This document shows, in pieces, positions 26,205 to 38,238 of a stretch of DNA of 64,000 nucleotides. Numbering within the stretch: the stretch's first letter is position 1; the number at the start of each line of letters is the position of its first letter. This DNA is from Mytilus californianus (lineage: Eukaryota; Mollusca; Bivalvia; Mytilida; Mytilidae). The DNA lies in the NCBI RefSeq assembly GCF_021869535.1, contig NW_026262701.1, forward strand, positions 1,627,501 to 1,691,500. The letters are read 5' to 3'. The position numbers were made by a program, and so were the translations under genes. Under the pieces are notes generated by a model that had not been told where the DNA came from, did no database searches, and saw only the letters and a list, made by a program, of their open reading frames with translations.

Positions 26205-29200
26205 TTAGCTCACCTGGCCCAAAGGGCCAAGTGAGCTTTACTCATCACTTGGCGTCCGTCGTCGTCGTCGTTGTCCATCATTGTTAGCTTTTACAAAAAT
26301 CTTCTCCTCTGAAACCACTGGGCCAAATTTAACCAAACTTGGCCACAATCATCATTAGGTATCTAGTTTAAAAAATGTGTCAGATGACCCTGCCATCCAA
26401 CCAAGACGGCTGCCATGGCTAAAAATAGAACATAGGGGTAAAATGTAGATTTTGGCTTATATCTTTGAAACTAAAGCATTTAGACTAAAACTGATTATCA
26501 GGTCAAGATCTATCTGCCCTGAAATTTTCAGACAAATCTGACAACCCGTTGTTGGGTTGCTGCCCCTGAATTGTTAATTTTAAGGAAATTTTGCAGTTTT
26601 TATACGACCGCAAAAAAATTTTGAGGTCGTATATTGGTATGACGTTGGCGTCGTCGTCGTCGTCGTCCGAAGACACATTGATTTTCGCACTCTAACTTTA
26701 GTTTAAGTGAATGGATCTCTATGAAATTTAACCATAAGGTTCAATACCACAAAAGGAAGGTTGGGATTGATTTTGGGGGTTATGGTACCAACAGTTAAGG
26801 AATTAGGGGCCAAAAATAAGCATTTTTGTAACTTCCAGACATAACTTGTGTGTTAGTGTATGGATCTCTCTGACATTGTACCACAAGGTTCCATATCACA
26901 AAGGGAATGCTGGGATTGATTTTGGGGGTAATTGCCTCAAAATTTTAGGAATTAAGGGCCAAAAAAGGGGCAAAAAACAAGCATTTTTCTAGTTTCATGA
27001 TAATAACTTGTGTGTAAGTGTATGGATCTTTCTGAAATTGATTGTACTACAAGGTTCCATATCACAAAGGGAAAGCTGGAATTGAGTTTGGGGGTAATTG
27101 CCCAAAACGTTTAGGAATAAGGGGCCAAAAAGGGGAAAAAAATAAGCATTTTTCTAGTTTCCAGACAATAACTTGTGTTCAAGTGTATAGATCTCTCTGA
27201 AATTGTACTGCAAGGTACCATACCACAAAGGGAAGGCTGGGATTAATTTTGGGGGTAATTGCCTCAAATTTTAGGAATAAGGGGCCAAAAGGGGCAAAAA
27301 ACAAGCATTTTTCTAGTTTCAGGACATTAACTTGTGTGTAATTGTATGGATCTTTATGAAATTGTACTACAAGGTTCCATATCACAAAGGGAAAGCTGGG
27401 TTTGAGTTTGGGGGTAATTGCCCTAAACGTTTAGGAATTTGGGGCCAAAAAGGGGCCTAAAAACAAGCATTTTTCTAGTTTCCAGACAATAACTTGTGTT
27501 CAAGTGTATGGATCTCTCTGAAATTGTACTGCAAGGTACCATACCACAAAGGGAAGGCTGGGATTGAGTTTGGGGGTGATGAATGATAAGGGGGTTAAAA
27601 AAATTTGGTGGAGGGATTTATTTTTCTTTAATATTTTCCATTTTAAATTTGTTATTTCTGATTTATATATAAAAGCAAATAATAATGATATGGTTTGAAT
27701 AGGTGAATTAAAATTTTTTAAGTTCTTAGACCACATTCATTCTGTGTCAGAAACCTATGCTGTGTCAAATATTTAATCACAATCCAAATTCAGTGCTGTA
27801 TCAAGCTTGAATGTTGTGTCCATACTTGCCCCAACTGTTCAGGGTTCGACCTCTGCGGTTTCTGATTTATATATAAAAGCAAATAATAATGATATGGTTT
27901 GAATAGGTAAATTAAAATTTTTTAAGTTCTTAGACAACATTCATTCTGTGTCAGAAACCTATGCTGTGTCAAATATTTAATCACAATCCAAATTCAGTGC
28001 TGTATCAAGCTTGAATGTTGTGTCCATACTTGCCCCAACTGTTCAGGGTTCGACCTCTGCAGTCGTATCAAGCTGTGCCCAGCAGAGCATTTTATTGGTT
28101 ATTATCTTGAATATTATTAAAGATAGAGATAAACTGTAAACAGCAATAATGTTCAGCAAAGTAAGATCTACAAATAAGTTGTCATGACCAAAATTGTCAG
28201 TCGACCCCTTTAGGAGTTATTGCCCTTTATAGTAAATTTTTAACAATTTTTCATAAATATTTGTAATCTTTTACAAAAATTTTCTTCTCTGAAACTACTG
28301 AGACAAATTTAACCATACTTGGCCATAATCATTATTAGGGTATCTTGTTTAAAAAATTTGTCCGATAACCCCGCCTTCCAATCATCATGGCCGACCTGGT
28401 TAAAAATAGTACATAGGGGTAAAATGCAGTTTTTATACGACCGCAAAAAAATTTTTGTGGTCGTATAATGGTATGACGTTGGCGTCGTCGTCGTCGTCGT
28501 CGTCCGAAGACACATTAGTTTTCGCACTCTAACTTTAGTTTAAGTGAATGGATCTCAATGAAATTTTACCATAAGGTTCAATACCACAAAAGAAAGGTGG
28601 GGATTGATTTTGGGGGTTATGGTTCCAACAGTTAAGGAATTAGGGGCCAAAAAGGGGCCAAAAATAAGCATTTTTGTAACTTCCAGACATAACTTGTGTG
28701 TAAGTGTATGGATCTCTCTGACATTGTACCACAAGGTACCATACCACAAAGGGAAGGCTGGGATTGAGTTTGGGGGTGATGAATGATAAGGGGGTTAAAA
28801 AAATTTGGTGGAGGGATTTATTTTTCTTTAATATTTTCCATTTTAAATTTGTTATTTCTGATTTATATATAAAAGCAAATAATAATGATATGGTTTGAAT
28901 AGGTGAATTAAAATTTTTAAGTTCTTAGACCACATTCATTCTGTGTCAGAAACCTATGCTGTGTCAAATATTTAATCACAATCCAAATTCAGTGCTGTAT
29001 CAAGCTTGAATGTTGTGTCCATACTTGCCCCAACTGTTCAGGGTTCGACCTCTGCGGTTTCTGATTTATATATAAAAGCAAATAATAATGATATGGTTTG
29101 AATAGGTAAATTAAAATTTTTTAAGTTCTTAGACAACATTCATTCTGTGTCAGAAACCTATGCTGTGTCAAATATTTAATAACAATCCAAATTCAGTGCT

Positions 29201-31273
29201 GTATCAAGCTTGAATGTTGTGTCCATACTTGCCCCAACTGTTCAGGGTTCGACCTCTGCAGTCGTATCAAGCTGTGCCCAGCAGAGCATTTTATTGGTTA
29301 TTATCTTGAATATTATTAAAGATAGAGATAAACTGTAAACAGCAATAATGTTCAGCAAAGTAAGATCTACAAATAAGTTGTCATGACCAAAATTGTCAGT
29401 CGACCCCTTTAGGAGTTATTGCCCTTTATAGTAAATTTTTAACAATTTTTCATAAATATTTGTAATCTTTTACAAAAATTTTCTTCTCTGAAACTACTGA
29501 GACAAATTTAACCATACTTGGCCATAATCATTATTAGGGTATCTTGTTTAAAAAATTTGTCTGATGACCCCGCCTTCCAATCATCATGGCCGACCTGGTT
29601 AAAAATAGTACATAGGGGTAAAATGCAGTTTTTATACGACCGCAAAAAAAAATTTTGTGGTCGTATATTGGTATGACATTGGCGTCGTCGTCGTCGTCCG
29701 AAGACACATTAGTTTTCGCACACTAACTTTAGTTTAAGTGAATGGATCTCAATGAAATTTTACCATAAGGTTCAATACCACAAAAGGAAGGTGGGGATTG
29801 ATTTTGGGGGTTATGGTTCCAACAGTTAAGGAATAAGGGGCCAAAAAGGGGCCAAAAATAAGCATTTTTGTAACTTCCAGACATAACTTGTGTGTAAGTG
29901 TATGGATCTCTCTGACATTGTACCACAAGGTTCCATATCACAATAGGAATGCTGGGATTGATTTTGGGGGTAATTGCCTCCAAATTTTAGGAATTAGGGG
30001 CCAAAAAGGGGCAAAAAACAAGCATTTTTGTAGTTTCATGACAATAACTTGTGTGTTAGTGTATTGATCTCTCTGACATTGTATCACAAGGTTCCATATC
30101 ACAAAAGGGAATGCTGGGATTGATTTTGGGGGTAATTGCCTCCAAATTTTAGGAATTAGGGGCCAAAAAGGGGCAAAAAACAAGCATTTTTCTAGTTTCA
30201 TGACAATAACTTGTGTGTAAGGGTATGGATCTTTATGAAATTGTACTACAAGGTTCCATATCACAAAGGGAAAGCTGGAATTGAGTTTGGGGGTAATTGA
30301 CCTAAATGCTTAGGAAGAAGGGACCAAAAAAGGGCCAAAAATAAGCATTTTTCTAGTTTCCAGACAATAACTTGTATTCAAGTGTATGGATCTCTCTGAA
30401 ATTGTACTGCAAGGTACCATACCACAAAGGAAGGCTGGGATTGATTTTGGGGGTAATTCCCTCAAAATTTTAGGAATGAGGGGCCATAAAAGGGCAAAAA
30501 AACCAGCATTTTTCTAGTTTCAGGACAATAACTTGTGTGTAAGTGTATGGATCTTTATGAAATTGTACTGCAAGGTTCCATATCACAAAGGGAAGGCTGG
30601 GTTTGAGTTTGGGGGTGATTGCCCTAAACATTTAGGAATTTGGGGCCAAAAAGGGACCAAAAAACAAGCATTTTTCTAGTTTCCAGACAATTACTTGTGT
30701 TCAAGTGTATGGATCTCTCTGAAATTGTTCTGCAAGGTACCATACCACAAAGGGAAGGCTGAGATTGAGTTTGGGGGTGATGAATCATAAGGGGGTTCAC
30801 AAAATTTGGGGGGGGGGATTTTTTTCCCTTTTTTTTCTATAGAATTTTCCATTTTAAATTGGTTATTTCTGATTTATATATAAAAGCAAATAAAAATGAT
30901 ATGGTTTGAATAGGTAAATTAAAAAATTTTAAGTTCTTGGACCACTTTCATTCTGTGTCAGAAACCTATGCTGTGTCAAATATATAATTACAATCCAAAT
31001 TCAGTGCTGTATCAAGCTTGAATGTTGTGTCCATACTTGCCCCAACTGTTCAGGGTTCGACCTCTGCGGTCGTATCAAGCTGCGCCGCAGCGGAGCATTT
31101 TATTTGTTTATATCTCTGAAACTAAAGCATTTAGAGCAAATCTGACAGGTGGCAAAAATATTCATCAGATTTAGATTTATTATCTGCCCTGAAATTTTCA
31201 GGCGAATCCGACAACCCGTTGTTGGGTTGCTGCTCCTGAGTTAGTAATTTTACTGAATTTTGCAGTTTTTTGT
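26205..31273. mobile_element. Element E1 (AGCTCACCTGGCCC hairpin end) split by E2
   Basis: E1 starts with the palindrome AGCTCACCTGGCCC-AAAG-GGCCAAGTGAGCT followed by a CGTCGTCGTCGT run. Its body includes TTTACAAAAATCTTCTCCTC and GACAACCCGTTGTTGGGTTG. It is interrupted at 26599 by E2 and resumes at about 31110, where the GACAACCCGTTGTTGGGTTG block recurs. Pieces of E1 also lie at 28083-28430 and 29282-29630, between E2 copies, because the region was tandemly duplicated. No protein is encoded. Confidence 0.75.
26599..31108. mobile_element. E2 copies nested in E1, with a 1.2-kb tandem duplication
   Basis: E2 left ends (TTTTTATACGACCGC) occur at about 26599, 28431 and 29630; right ends (GTCGTATCAAGCTG...GCATTTTATT) at about 28090, 29290 and 31105. 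The interiors are imperfect ~160-bp units. The segments from about 27535-28735 and 28735-29930 are near-identical and offset by ~1200 bp, each joining an E2 3' half to an E1 piece and an E2 5' half. Each also contains an internal ~203-bp doubling starting TTTCTGATTTATATATAAAA (27655 and 27858). Minus-strand open frames here are repeat translations. Confidence 0.8.
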
Positions 31274-32646
31274 TATTAGTCCCCTACCGACGAAGTCGAA
31301 GGGGACTTTAGGTTTGCACTCCGTCCGTCCGTCTGTCCATCCGTCAGTCCAGCAAATCGGCTTTCCACATTTTTTTTCTTCATTCTTGGAGATATTGATT
31401 TGATATTTGGTATAGTTTTATCATGACAAGTTATAGGTCAAGTTCGAATTTTGTTCCGGTCTGATGATTTAGTCCAGAGTTATGGACTATAACTCTGGAC
31501 CATATCTAATGTTAAAGTACTATGTTAAACCATATTTCTGTACAAAGGGAGATTTTTTCAAAAGACATTCTTTGTTAAATTATTTGAAGATTTTTTTTGC
31601 AGGTTTGTTTGTTATTTAGTATAAACTAATTTTCTGAATGCTATATATATAAAAAATAAATTATGAAAAGAAATCCTTTAATTAGATAATAATCCATTTT
31701 TATTAATGTATATATTTCAATACATTACATTGTGTAGATAAAAGTTGTTGACATTTTATAGATAAGTTACAAATCTATATTAGTTTGTGACAAATGAAAG
31801 AAAAAATATTTGGAACTATTAATTATATTTGATTATAAGTTGAAAATAGATTTACACTGTATTACATCATATCTAATGTTTTTTTTTTGGAAAATGACGC
31901 AATCAGCGGCATGTTTCCGATACCATTGACCAGAACTTACGGAAGTCGATTATTGCCTCCGCCTACCGCACTCGGTTTCATATTTATTATTTTACATACT
32001 AACTGGAATCTGCTTGTATTACACTACACTCGAACAAAGTGTTGTAGTGGGACGGGAACCAGTTTACATACTTTATTTTATTAACCAAAAAGATATCTTG
32101 ACCTGTCCATATGTTTTTTGTTATTAAATGGTATTTGGAGCTATCCCTTTGTTATATTTTTCATATTTATTCGAGCTTTCACTTTTATGCACATGTCTTA
32201 CAATCGTAAACAATCGTGTATGTATACATGATGAATAGATCCGTTTTGTTATGGTGTTGGACTTTTTACCCTCCAATGATCAGCAATCGCTAGACAAAAT
32301 AGTTCTCCTAAATAATGTCAGCCTTTCATGCCATTTCAACTTTACAATCATTAAAAAAAGTGAAAATCGGAATCATTTTGATATCCATTGGAAAGAAACT
32401 GGTCTTTATCCAGATTTACGAAGATTTTAGTAATACGGTTATACCCACGCGGTGCGTATGAATCTTTGTTTACAAAACAGGATTTCGGAACGTCTCTAGT
32501 TTTTAGATCGTAAGTCACGATTACACATGCAATGGCAGTACCTTTCCAATTACTATTTATGTGTTGTGTCTAAATTAAGTTGTAACACTTTATAGTGACT
32601 GGAAAGGGTAGAAAAATTCATCAGATGAGAAAAGGCTGAAGATACT

Positions 32647-33033
32647 TCAAACGGCACCGAATCATTAGATATTGCATCTTATAAAAAGAAACTGAGATTT
32701 GGATAGTTCCACTTCAAGGTAAAAATGTTTATCTCTTGTGAAATGAAATAAAAAAAATATTGTAACACTGTAGTTAATTAATAAAGATACTATTACGTGT
32801 ATTTCTGTATTGGCCTTATTATTGGTTCTCGGCCAGCAGTCAAACGGCACCGAATCATTAGATATTGCATCTTATAAAAGGAAACTGAGATTTGGATAGT
32901 TCCACTTCAAGGTAAAAATGTTTATCTCTTGTGAAATGAAATAAAAAAAATATTGTAACACTGTAGTTAATTAATAAAGATACTATTACGTGTATTTCTG
33001 TATTGGCCTTATTATTGGTCCTCGGCCAGCAGT
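32647..33033 (+). repeat. 193-bp tandem duplication, two copies
   Basis: 32647-32839 and 32840-33033 are almost identical; both start TCAAACGGCACCGAATCATT and end CTCGGCCAGCAGT. The few differences (for example one base in AAAAAGAAAC versus AAAAGGAAAC) suggest a recent event. The 61-residue minus-strand open frame spanning the first copy has no domain. Confidence 0.9.
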
Positions 33034-34019
33034 ATTGGCCTTCCGCTTCGCCTCAGACCAATACACCCAAGACATGGACGAATATCAAGGCCAATACAGA
33101 AATACTTACGCAATGATATTATAGAATGACAGTATGGTTCAATAGCGGGAATCAGCCCCTCAACTACTTTTTACATAAATATTAACTTCTGGCTTCAACG
33201 CTTTGTTCGTCTTGTCTGGAGATCTTGCTGTAGTTCCAGTTCAGCAAGCATTTTAGAGACGTATCACGTCCATCCTCTTTTGACTTGTAATCTCTGGTAA
33301 TAGATTTTGCCGCTTGACATTGTATCCTTTAAAGCTTGTTTTTCTTGTTACCGTGAAGGGGTCCCATACTATGGCTCCATATTAAATTATAAGATCCATT
33401 CCTAAAGATCTAGTTCATTGTTCTAATCTGACACAAATTTCAATAACTGGAATGCTACCCAAGTTGAATATATGGTGACCCACGAGAACAGCATTATCAC
33501 TATTGAAATTGTGTTTAATACCATGATTGTTCAATGTCATTAACTTAAATGGAGACAGACATTTGACCTGAAAGACATGAAAGGTGGTGTTGGAGTGCAA
33601 AATCAAAAACTAACTGACTATGATATATGGTTAAAGAATGAATATCAATTACATGGGTCAACATGGTCAAGGGCAGAGTTGTTATAAAATAACAATATGG
33701 CAGAGAAGTGGTTTCAAGTTTCATATAAAGCGACCTGACTGACATGAAATAAAAAATCGAAGGAGTATCCCTATTTGTCTAATCTTCAAGGTGAAATAAA
33801 ACTAGTAAAACAATATTATACTATTGTCTAAATATACAGAAATATAATTTGCTTCAAGTAACAGAAATAACTAGGTCACTAGTAACTTATTTAATGAGTA
33901 TGTGGGGTATAAGAGCTTGATAACAACAGGCTCTTCATAATCATTTGCTTTGAAAAGGATACTATTAGTCTATATTCTTGATTTAGAAAAATGTAATTTC
34001 AAGAAAAAAATCACATTAC

Positions 34020-34265
34020 TTAGAACACTTTAGATCATTCAGGTAGTCTTTATTTATATGTACAAAAGAACAGCCAGTAGTCATTGGATATTGTAGATCA
34101 TTCAAATAGTCTTGACCTTTTTATTAGTACAAAAAAACAGCCAGTAATTATTGGATATTGTAGATCATTCCGGTAGTCTTGACCTATTTATTTATACAAA
34201 AAAACAGCCAGTAGTAATTGGATACTGTAGATAATTCAGGTAATCTTGACCTATTCATTTGTACT
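34020..34265 (+). repeat. ~63-bp tandem repeat, about four copies
   Basis: Units run AGATCATTC(A/C)GGTAGTCTT, then TTTAT-rich spacer, then ACAGCCAGTAGT(C/A)ATTGGAT. Copies are 85-95 percent alike by eye. Confidence 0.85.
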
Positions 34266-34679
34266 GAAATAAACAGACACATATACGAATATCAATTATA
34301 TGCTTACGAGACATGTTGCAATGTTAAACTTATTACGACATGTGAAAATCAAGACTTGCATAAAAATATCTCAATATTCGAGACAGTGGCGTCATTTTTC
34401 CTCAGAGCTTTCAGCTCTTTGATTCACTCATATACTCAGTTTTCAATACTGTTTTTAGTCATGCTTGAAGATATTGACTTTTTGTTTACACCATGACAAG
34501 TTATGGAACAAGTTCGCATTTTGTTCCAGTAAAATGAATTTTCACCCGGTAGGGGACTATGTATTGCCATGCAATACTCTCAGAATGCTTGTTATCTTAG
34601 ATATCATTATAATATCTAATATCTAGTACTATTAATTATGATTTTAACCTTATTTTACATGATTTCCAAAGCATCAGTA

Positions 34680-34722
34680 AATACAGGTGAGCGACACAGG
34701 CTCTTGAGAGCCTCTAGTTTTT
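34680..34722 (+). repeat. End fragment of an element with GAGCGACACAGGCTC motif
   Basis: CAGGTGAGCGACACAGGCTC followed by TTGAGAGCCTCTAG forms a small hairpin (GGCTCTTGAGAGCC). A related, inverted piece, AAGAGCCTGTGTCGCTAAC, lies at about 42918-42942. It is probably an end of another E-type element. Confidence 0.45.
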
Positions 34723-35019
34723 TATTCTCATTTCATAAAATACTGATAAGAGTTATGCATTTCACTTTCAAAATTAAAGCAGTGATTCTTCCTTTGACTC
34801 CAACATCCAGTAATGCGTCAATTATAGAAATATGATCCAATGAATGTAGTACATCTAGCACTAAATAAATCATCAAAAAGATCCTTGCAGCTACTTGTAG
34901 AACTGTTGCAGTATGTGGAATGTTGAACTACTTTATAGTTGTATATGCATTACATAACTTTTCATTTGTGTCATACTGAACATATTTAATTAACATAATG
35001 TACCAGTTCTAATATAAAT

Positions 35020-35376
35020 AAGAAGATGTGGTGTGAGTGCCAATGAGATAACTCTCCATTTAAGTCACAATGTATAAAAAGTAGACAATTTATAATTGTA
35101 TAAAATTCCAAGATAAAACAGAGGATGGATTCATTGGTTGTCGTTTGTTGATGTGGTTCATAAGTGTTTCTCGTTTCTTGTTTTTTATATAGATTAGACC
35201 GTTGGTTTTCCTGTTTGAATGGTTTTAATCTGTAATTTTTGGGGCCCTTTATAGCTTGCTGTTCGGTGTCCGGCTCCATGTTGAAGGCCGTACTTTGACC
35301 TAAAATGGGTTACTTTTACAAATTGTGACTTGGATGGAGAGTTGTCTCATTGGCACTCATACCCCATTTTCTTATA
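35020..35376. mobile_element. Small element bounded by inverted R3 tail ends
   Basis: The left end AAGATGTGGTGTGAGTGCCA...CTCTCCATTTAAGTCACAA is matched in inverted form at the right end by TTGTGACTTGGATGGAGAG...TGGCACTCATACCCCATTTT, about 65 bp each. The middle is the usual R3 tail (TTTATAGCTTGCTGTTCGGT...TTGAAGGCCGTACTTTG). A tail copied with an inverted second end gives it a foldback form. Confidence 0.65.
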
Positions 35377-35469
35377 TCTATTTGGCCATGTATGACGGAT
35401 TTAACACCCAGAACTTTGTATGCCTGTGTCTTGTAAGGTTTTGTTAAGGGAGGGTAAACTTTTGGAAGA

Positions 35470-35545
35470 TATAAAAATTAGAAGATGTGATGCGATTGCC
35501 AATGAGACAACACTCCATCAGAGACCAATTGAAGTTGGATTCTGG
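35470..35545 (-). repeat. R3 tail end fragment
   Basis: AGATGTGATGCGATTGCCAA followed by GAGACAAC...CAGAGACCAATTG is the inverted last part of an R3 tail. Confidence 0.65.
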
Positions 35546-36129
35546 TAATGTGGTCTGTTGTACTATCTTGTATCTTCATCTCACTTGAACTTGTCAGCGG
35601 TAGTGTCTAGAAAATAGCTTGTTATATGTTTTAATATTTTACAGCATTTAAGTCTTACATATCCAGTTCTGCCTGAAGTATTATGTTCTGTTTGGTGGAC
35701 GTTGTTTCCAACAGACTGAAGGCATTCCTATGAGAACAAACTATACTCCTCTTTGCACCGTCGTGTACTTTTATTTTTATAAGGAAAACTTCATCCACTT
35801 ATAATAAATCCATGCATCTTGGTATACCTCTAAGCATGTAAAGTTACAAAACACTTTTTAATCAGTATTTCCAGAATTTGATTGAGCAGATTTTATTCCG
35901 TTGTTGTAGTATGCTATAATGCTATAAACATGCACTTTCCATATGGCAGTCCACGTGTACCGGCCTTCATTTCGATAGAACAATTTTTCTATATACTGGA
36001 TTTATAGATGATTTTTTGGGTAAAGATTTGCATGAAGTGCAATCAAAACCCTATGATACTGACTTCATATTTAAGTGTTCCAAGGTTTTTCACTACCATT
36101 TATATACACAAAATATAGTGCATTGATTA

Positions 36130-36440
36130 TAACATTCTATACATCATATCCATGAACATTTCCAGAAATTTATCAATGAAATATATGCTCAGATATTCAA
36201 GTCACAAAATGATGTTATACTTGTCAAGAAAATTAAATAATTTTTGCAATGTGCAGGAATCTAATATCTGTTATAAAAATATCAATGATGTCATTGTTAA
36301 AGTCATCTTTAAAAATTGGAGTTATCTTCCTTTGTAGAATTCTAGATGAATCAACTACAACAATGTAATATTTAATTTTACTTCCCACTGATAAAGTAAA
36401 GCAATCCTTAACCTTCAGTGCTTACAAGCACTTTGAATTC
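36130..36440 (+). repeat. Second copy of the dispersed repeat at 18225-18655
   Basis: Shares the CCATGAACATTTCCAGAAAT and TCAATGAAATATATGCTC block order and ends with CTTCAGTGCTTACAAGCA. The 61-residue open frame at 36152 overlaps it and is not supported as a gene. Confidence 0.6.
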
Positions 36441-36539
36441 TCGTTCTGAATACATCCCAAGAGGCGATTGTGGTAAAGAAATATGGTCATACCCGGAAGT
36501 TCACCAAACCCAGAAAAACTTTTCATTAAAGTTTTTTTG

Positions 36540-37290
36540 TTTTTTACCTTGATTCGTTTGTTTTAATAGATTTTTGAGGATTGAACATTACTATACTCCT
36601 TTTTTCTTCTAATTTATACAGCCTCAGAATGACAATTGTTCCTGGGTCCCCTATGGTCATATAGCTCCTAAGCATCTTTACATCCCTGGCTTTCGAATGT
36701 TTAGGTACGATCTTACCTGATGAAGGTAAGTACAAAGAAGCGCTTCTGATGCGCGAAATTTAGAAAGTGTTTTTTTTTCTCTACTTACATGCTTAGAAAT
36801 ACCATAGTAAACAACCGTTACCCAAAACGTTATTTACACATTTAGTGAATTTTAAGTTTAACTATTCACTGGCCAAACATAATTTTGTAACGCTTGTATT
36901 CTTTTAAAGTAGCCAAACGTTTCTGTTAGCCAATTATTGGTAGATAACAACATTTTAATTTCACAGAAAAATTAAGTCTTTTAATACATAGTTCATTTTA
37001 TAATTCGACAAAACAGATTTTCAACTTTTTCAATTTACAATTTGGTATAAGATGCGTTTCATCTGTAAATGTTATCACATATAAATAAAAAGCTATCAAA
37101 TAGTTGTCACATATAACTAGATAGTTAACATATAAATAGATAGTAAGTACATATTAATACATAGTTAGCACATATAATTAGACAATTATCACATATTTAT
37201 AAAAAGTAATCGCATATTAATGAAAAGTTATCACATATAAATAAATAGTTATCACGTATAAATGAATAGTTATTACATTAACATAAATAA
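36540..37290 (+). repeat. Segmental duplication, copy A, left part
   Basis: Matches 48735-49370 in order: ACCTTGATTCGTTTGTTTTA, TGACAATTGTTCCTGGGTCC, CATCTTTACATCCCTGG, AAGAAGCGCTTC, ACATGCTTAGAAATAC, AGCCAATTATTGGTAGAT. It ends in an AT-rich ~25-bp tandem repeat with TTATCACATATAAATA at about 37070-37280, also present in copy B (49235-49370). No coding frame is shared. Confidence 0.7.
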
Positions 37291-37639
37291 ATATCATAAC
37301 GGTTTAGCATTTGTATGTCCTTCTATAAGCATGATCATATATCGTTTTATCAAAATGTCTTTCGTGTTAGGCGCAAGTCAAAAAAACATTTAGTTTTCAT
37401 GCAGCTCGAAATGTATGTATCAATTGTGAGCTTTTAACTCTAAAGGTCAGACAAAAAGCGCATTGATAACAGCAAAACATGTTTTTTTCTATATTAATTA
37501 TAATCATTGTATCTGTAGGCCTTTTTATAGTTTGTAAATTTTAGTGATTATCAAAACGGTGATGGGAATTATCTAAATACTTTTCATTAACACCACACGC
37601 ACACATCTTTTTGAAATAAATACATTAAGATAAGTATTC

Positions 37640-37762
37640 TGTTAAAAAAAGAGGCGAAAGATACCAGAGGGACATTCAAACTCATAAGTCGAAAATAAAC
37701 TGACAACGCCATGGCTAAAAAAGAAAAAGACCAATAGACAAACAATAGTACATAATCTCTTA
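37640..37762 (-). repeat. R1 tail end fragment
   Basis: Inverted R1 tail: GAGGCGAAAGATACCAGAGG, ACTCATAAGTCGAAAATAAA, CTGACAACGCCATGGCTAAA. Very similar to 63240-63330. Confidence 0.8.
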
Positions 37763-37864
37763 AAATCTGTTAAATCTATTGTTATATGGTCATTTTGTAC
37801 AATTCTATGCAATGTAAAACATATGATTGTAATCGAGTATTTATGCTCTAGAAGAGGTCGAATT

Positions 37865-38012
37865 ATTAATTTCAGGTAGAGGTAGAATTCTTTCAGGTAG
37901 AGATAGGATTCTTTCTGGTAAATGTAGAATTCTTTGTAGAGGTAGGATTCTTTGTAGAGGTAGGATTCTTTGTACCGGTAGGATTCTGTGAAGCGGTAGG
38001 ATTCTTTGAGGT
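37865..38012 (+). repeat. ~19-bp minisatellite
   Basis: About seven copies of GTAGAGGTAGGATTCTTT with variants. A 145-residue minus-strand open frame rich in YKESYL is the translation of this repeat. Confidence 0.85.
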
Positions 38013-38238
38013 AGGAATTGTCATCAATCTTCGGGACATTGCTACTGAAAAAGAACTGAAAATTAGCTGCGCTTATCAATGACTGTTTGAGCTCAGCTTA
38101 GGTTTATATAGCAACTGGTGTGAACAGAATGCTTGGCCATTATGACCTATGGTCGAAGCTGAAATCAGTCAACGCATATGTAATAATCGTTGGTTCTTAA
38201 GCTGTAGACCTTTGTGCATTAATCGATTTAAATAAAGT

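Larger units (their letters stand above)
31276..34600. mobile_element. Element E4 (TAGTCCCCTACCG ends) with a 2.8-kb interior insertion
   Basis: The left end has TAGTCCCCTACCGACGAAGT and a CGTCCGTCCGTC run; the right end at about 34535-34600 has CCCGGTAGGGGACTA. Both flanks share TCATGACAAGTTATAGG-like and CGAATTTTGTTCC-like core blocks (31420-31460, 34490-34525), as expected for one element split by about 31640-34430. The interior is unrelated and repetitive. Same architecture as E1-E3: hairpin end, GTCCGT run, core units. Confidence 0.65.

Noticed and set aside
27179-30264. Many minus-strand frames with IWNLVVQFHKDPYTYT
   Set aside because: Repeat translations of E2 core units; the frame breaks between units.
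37642-38079. 145-codon frame with repeated YKESYL
   Set aside because: Translation of a ~19-bp minisatellite next to an R1 tail.
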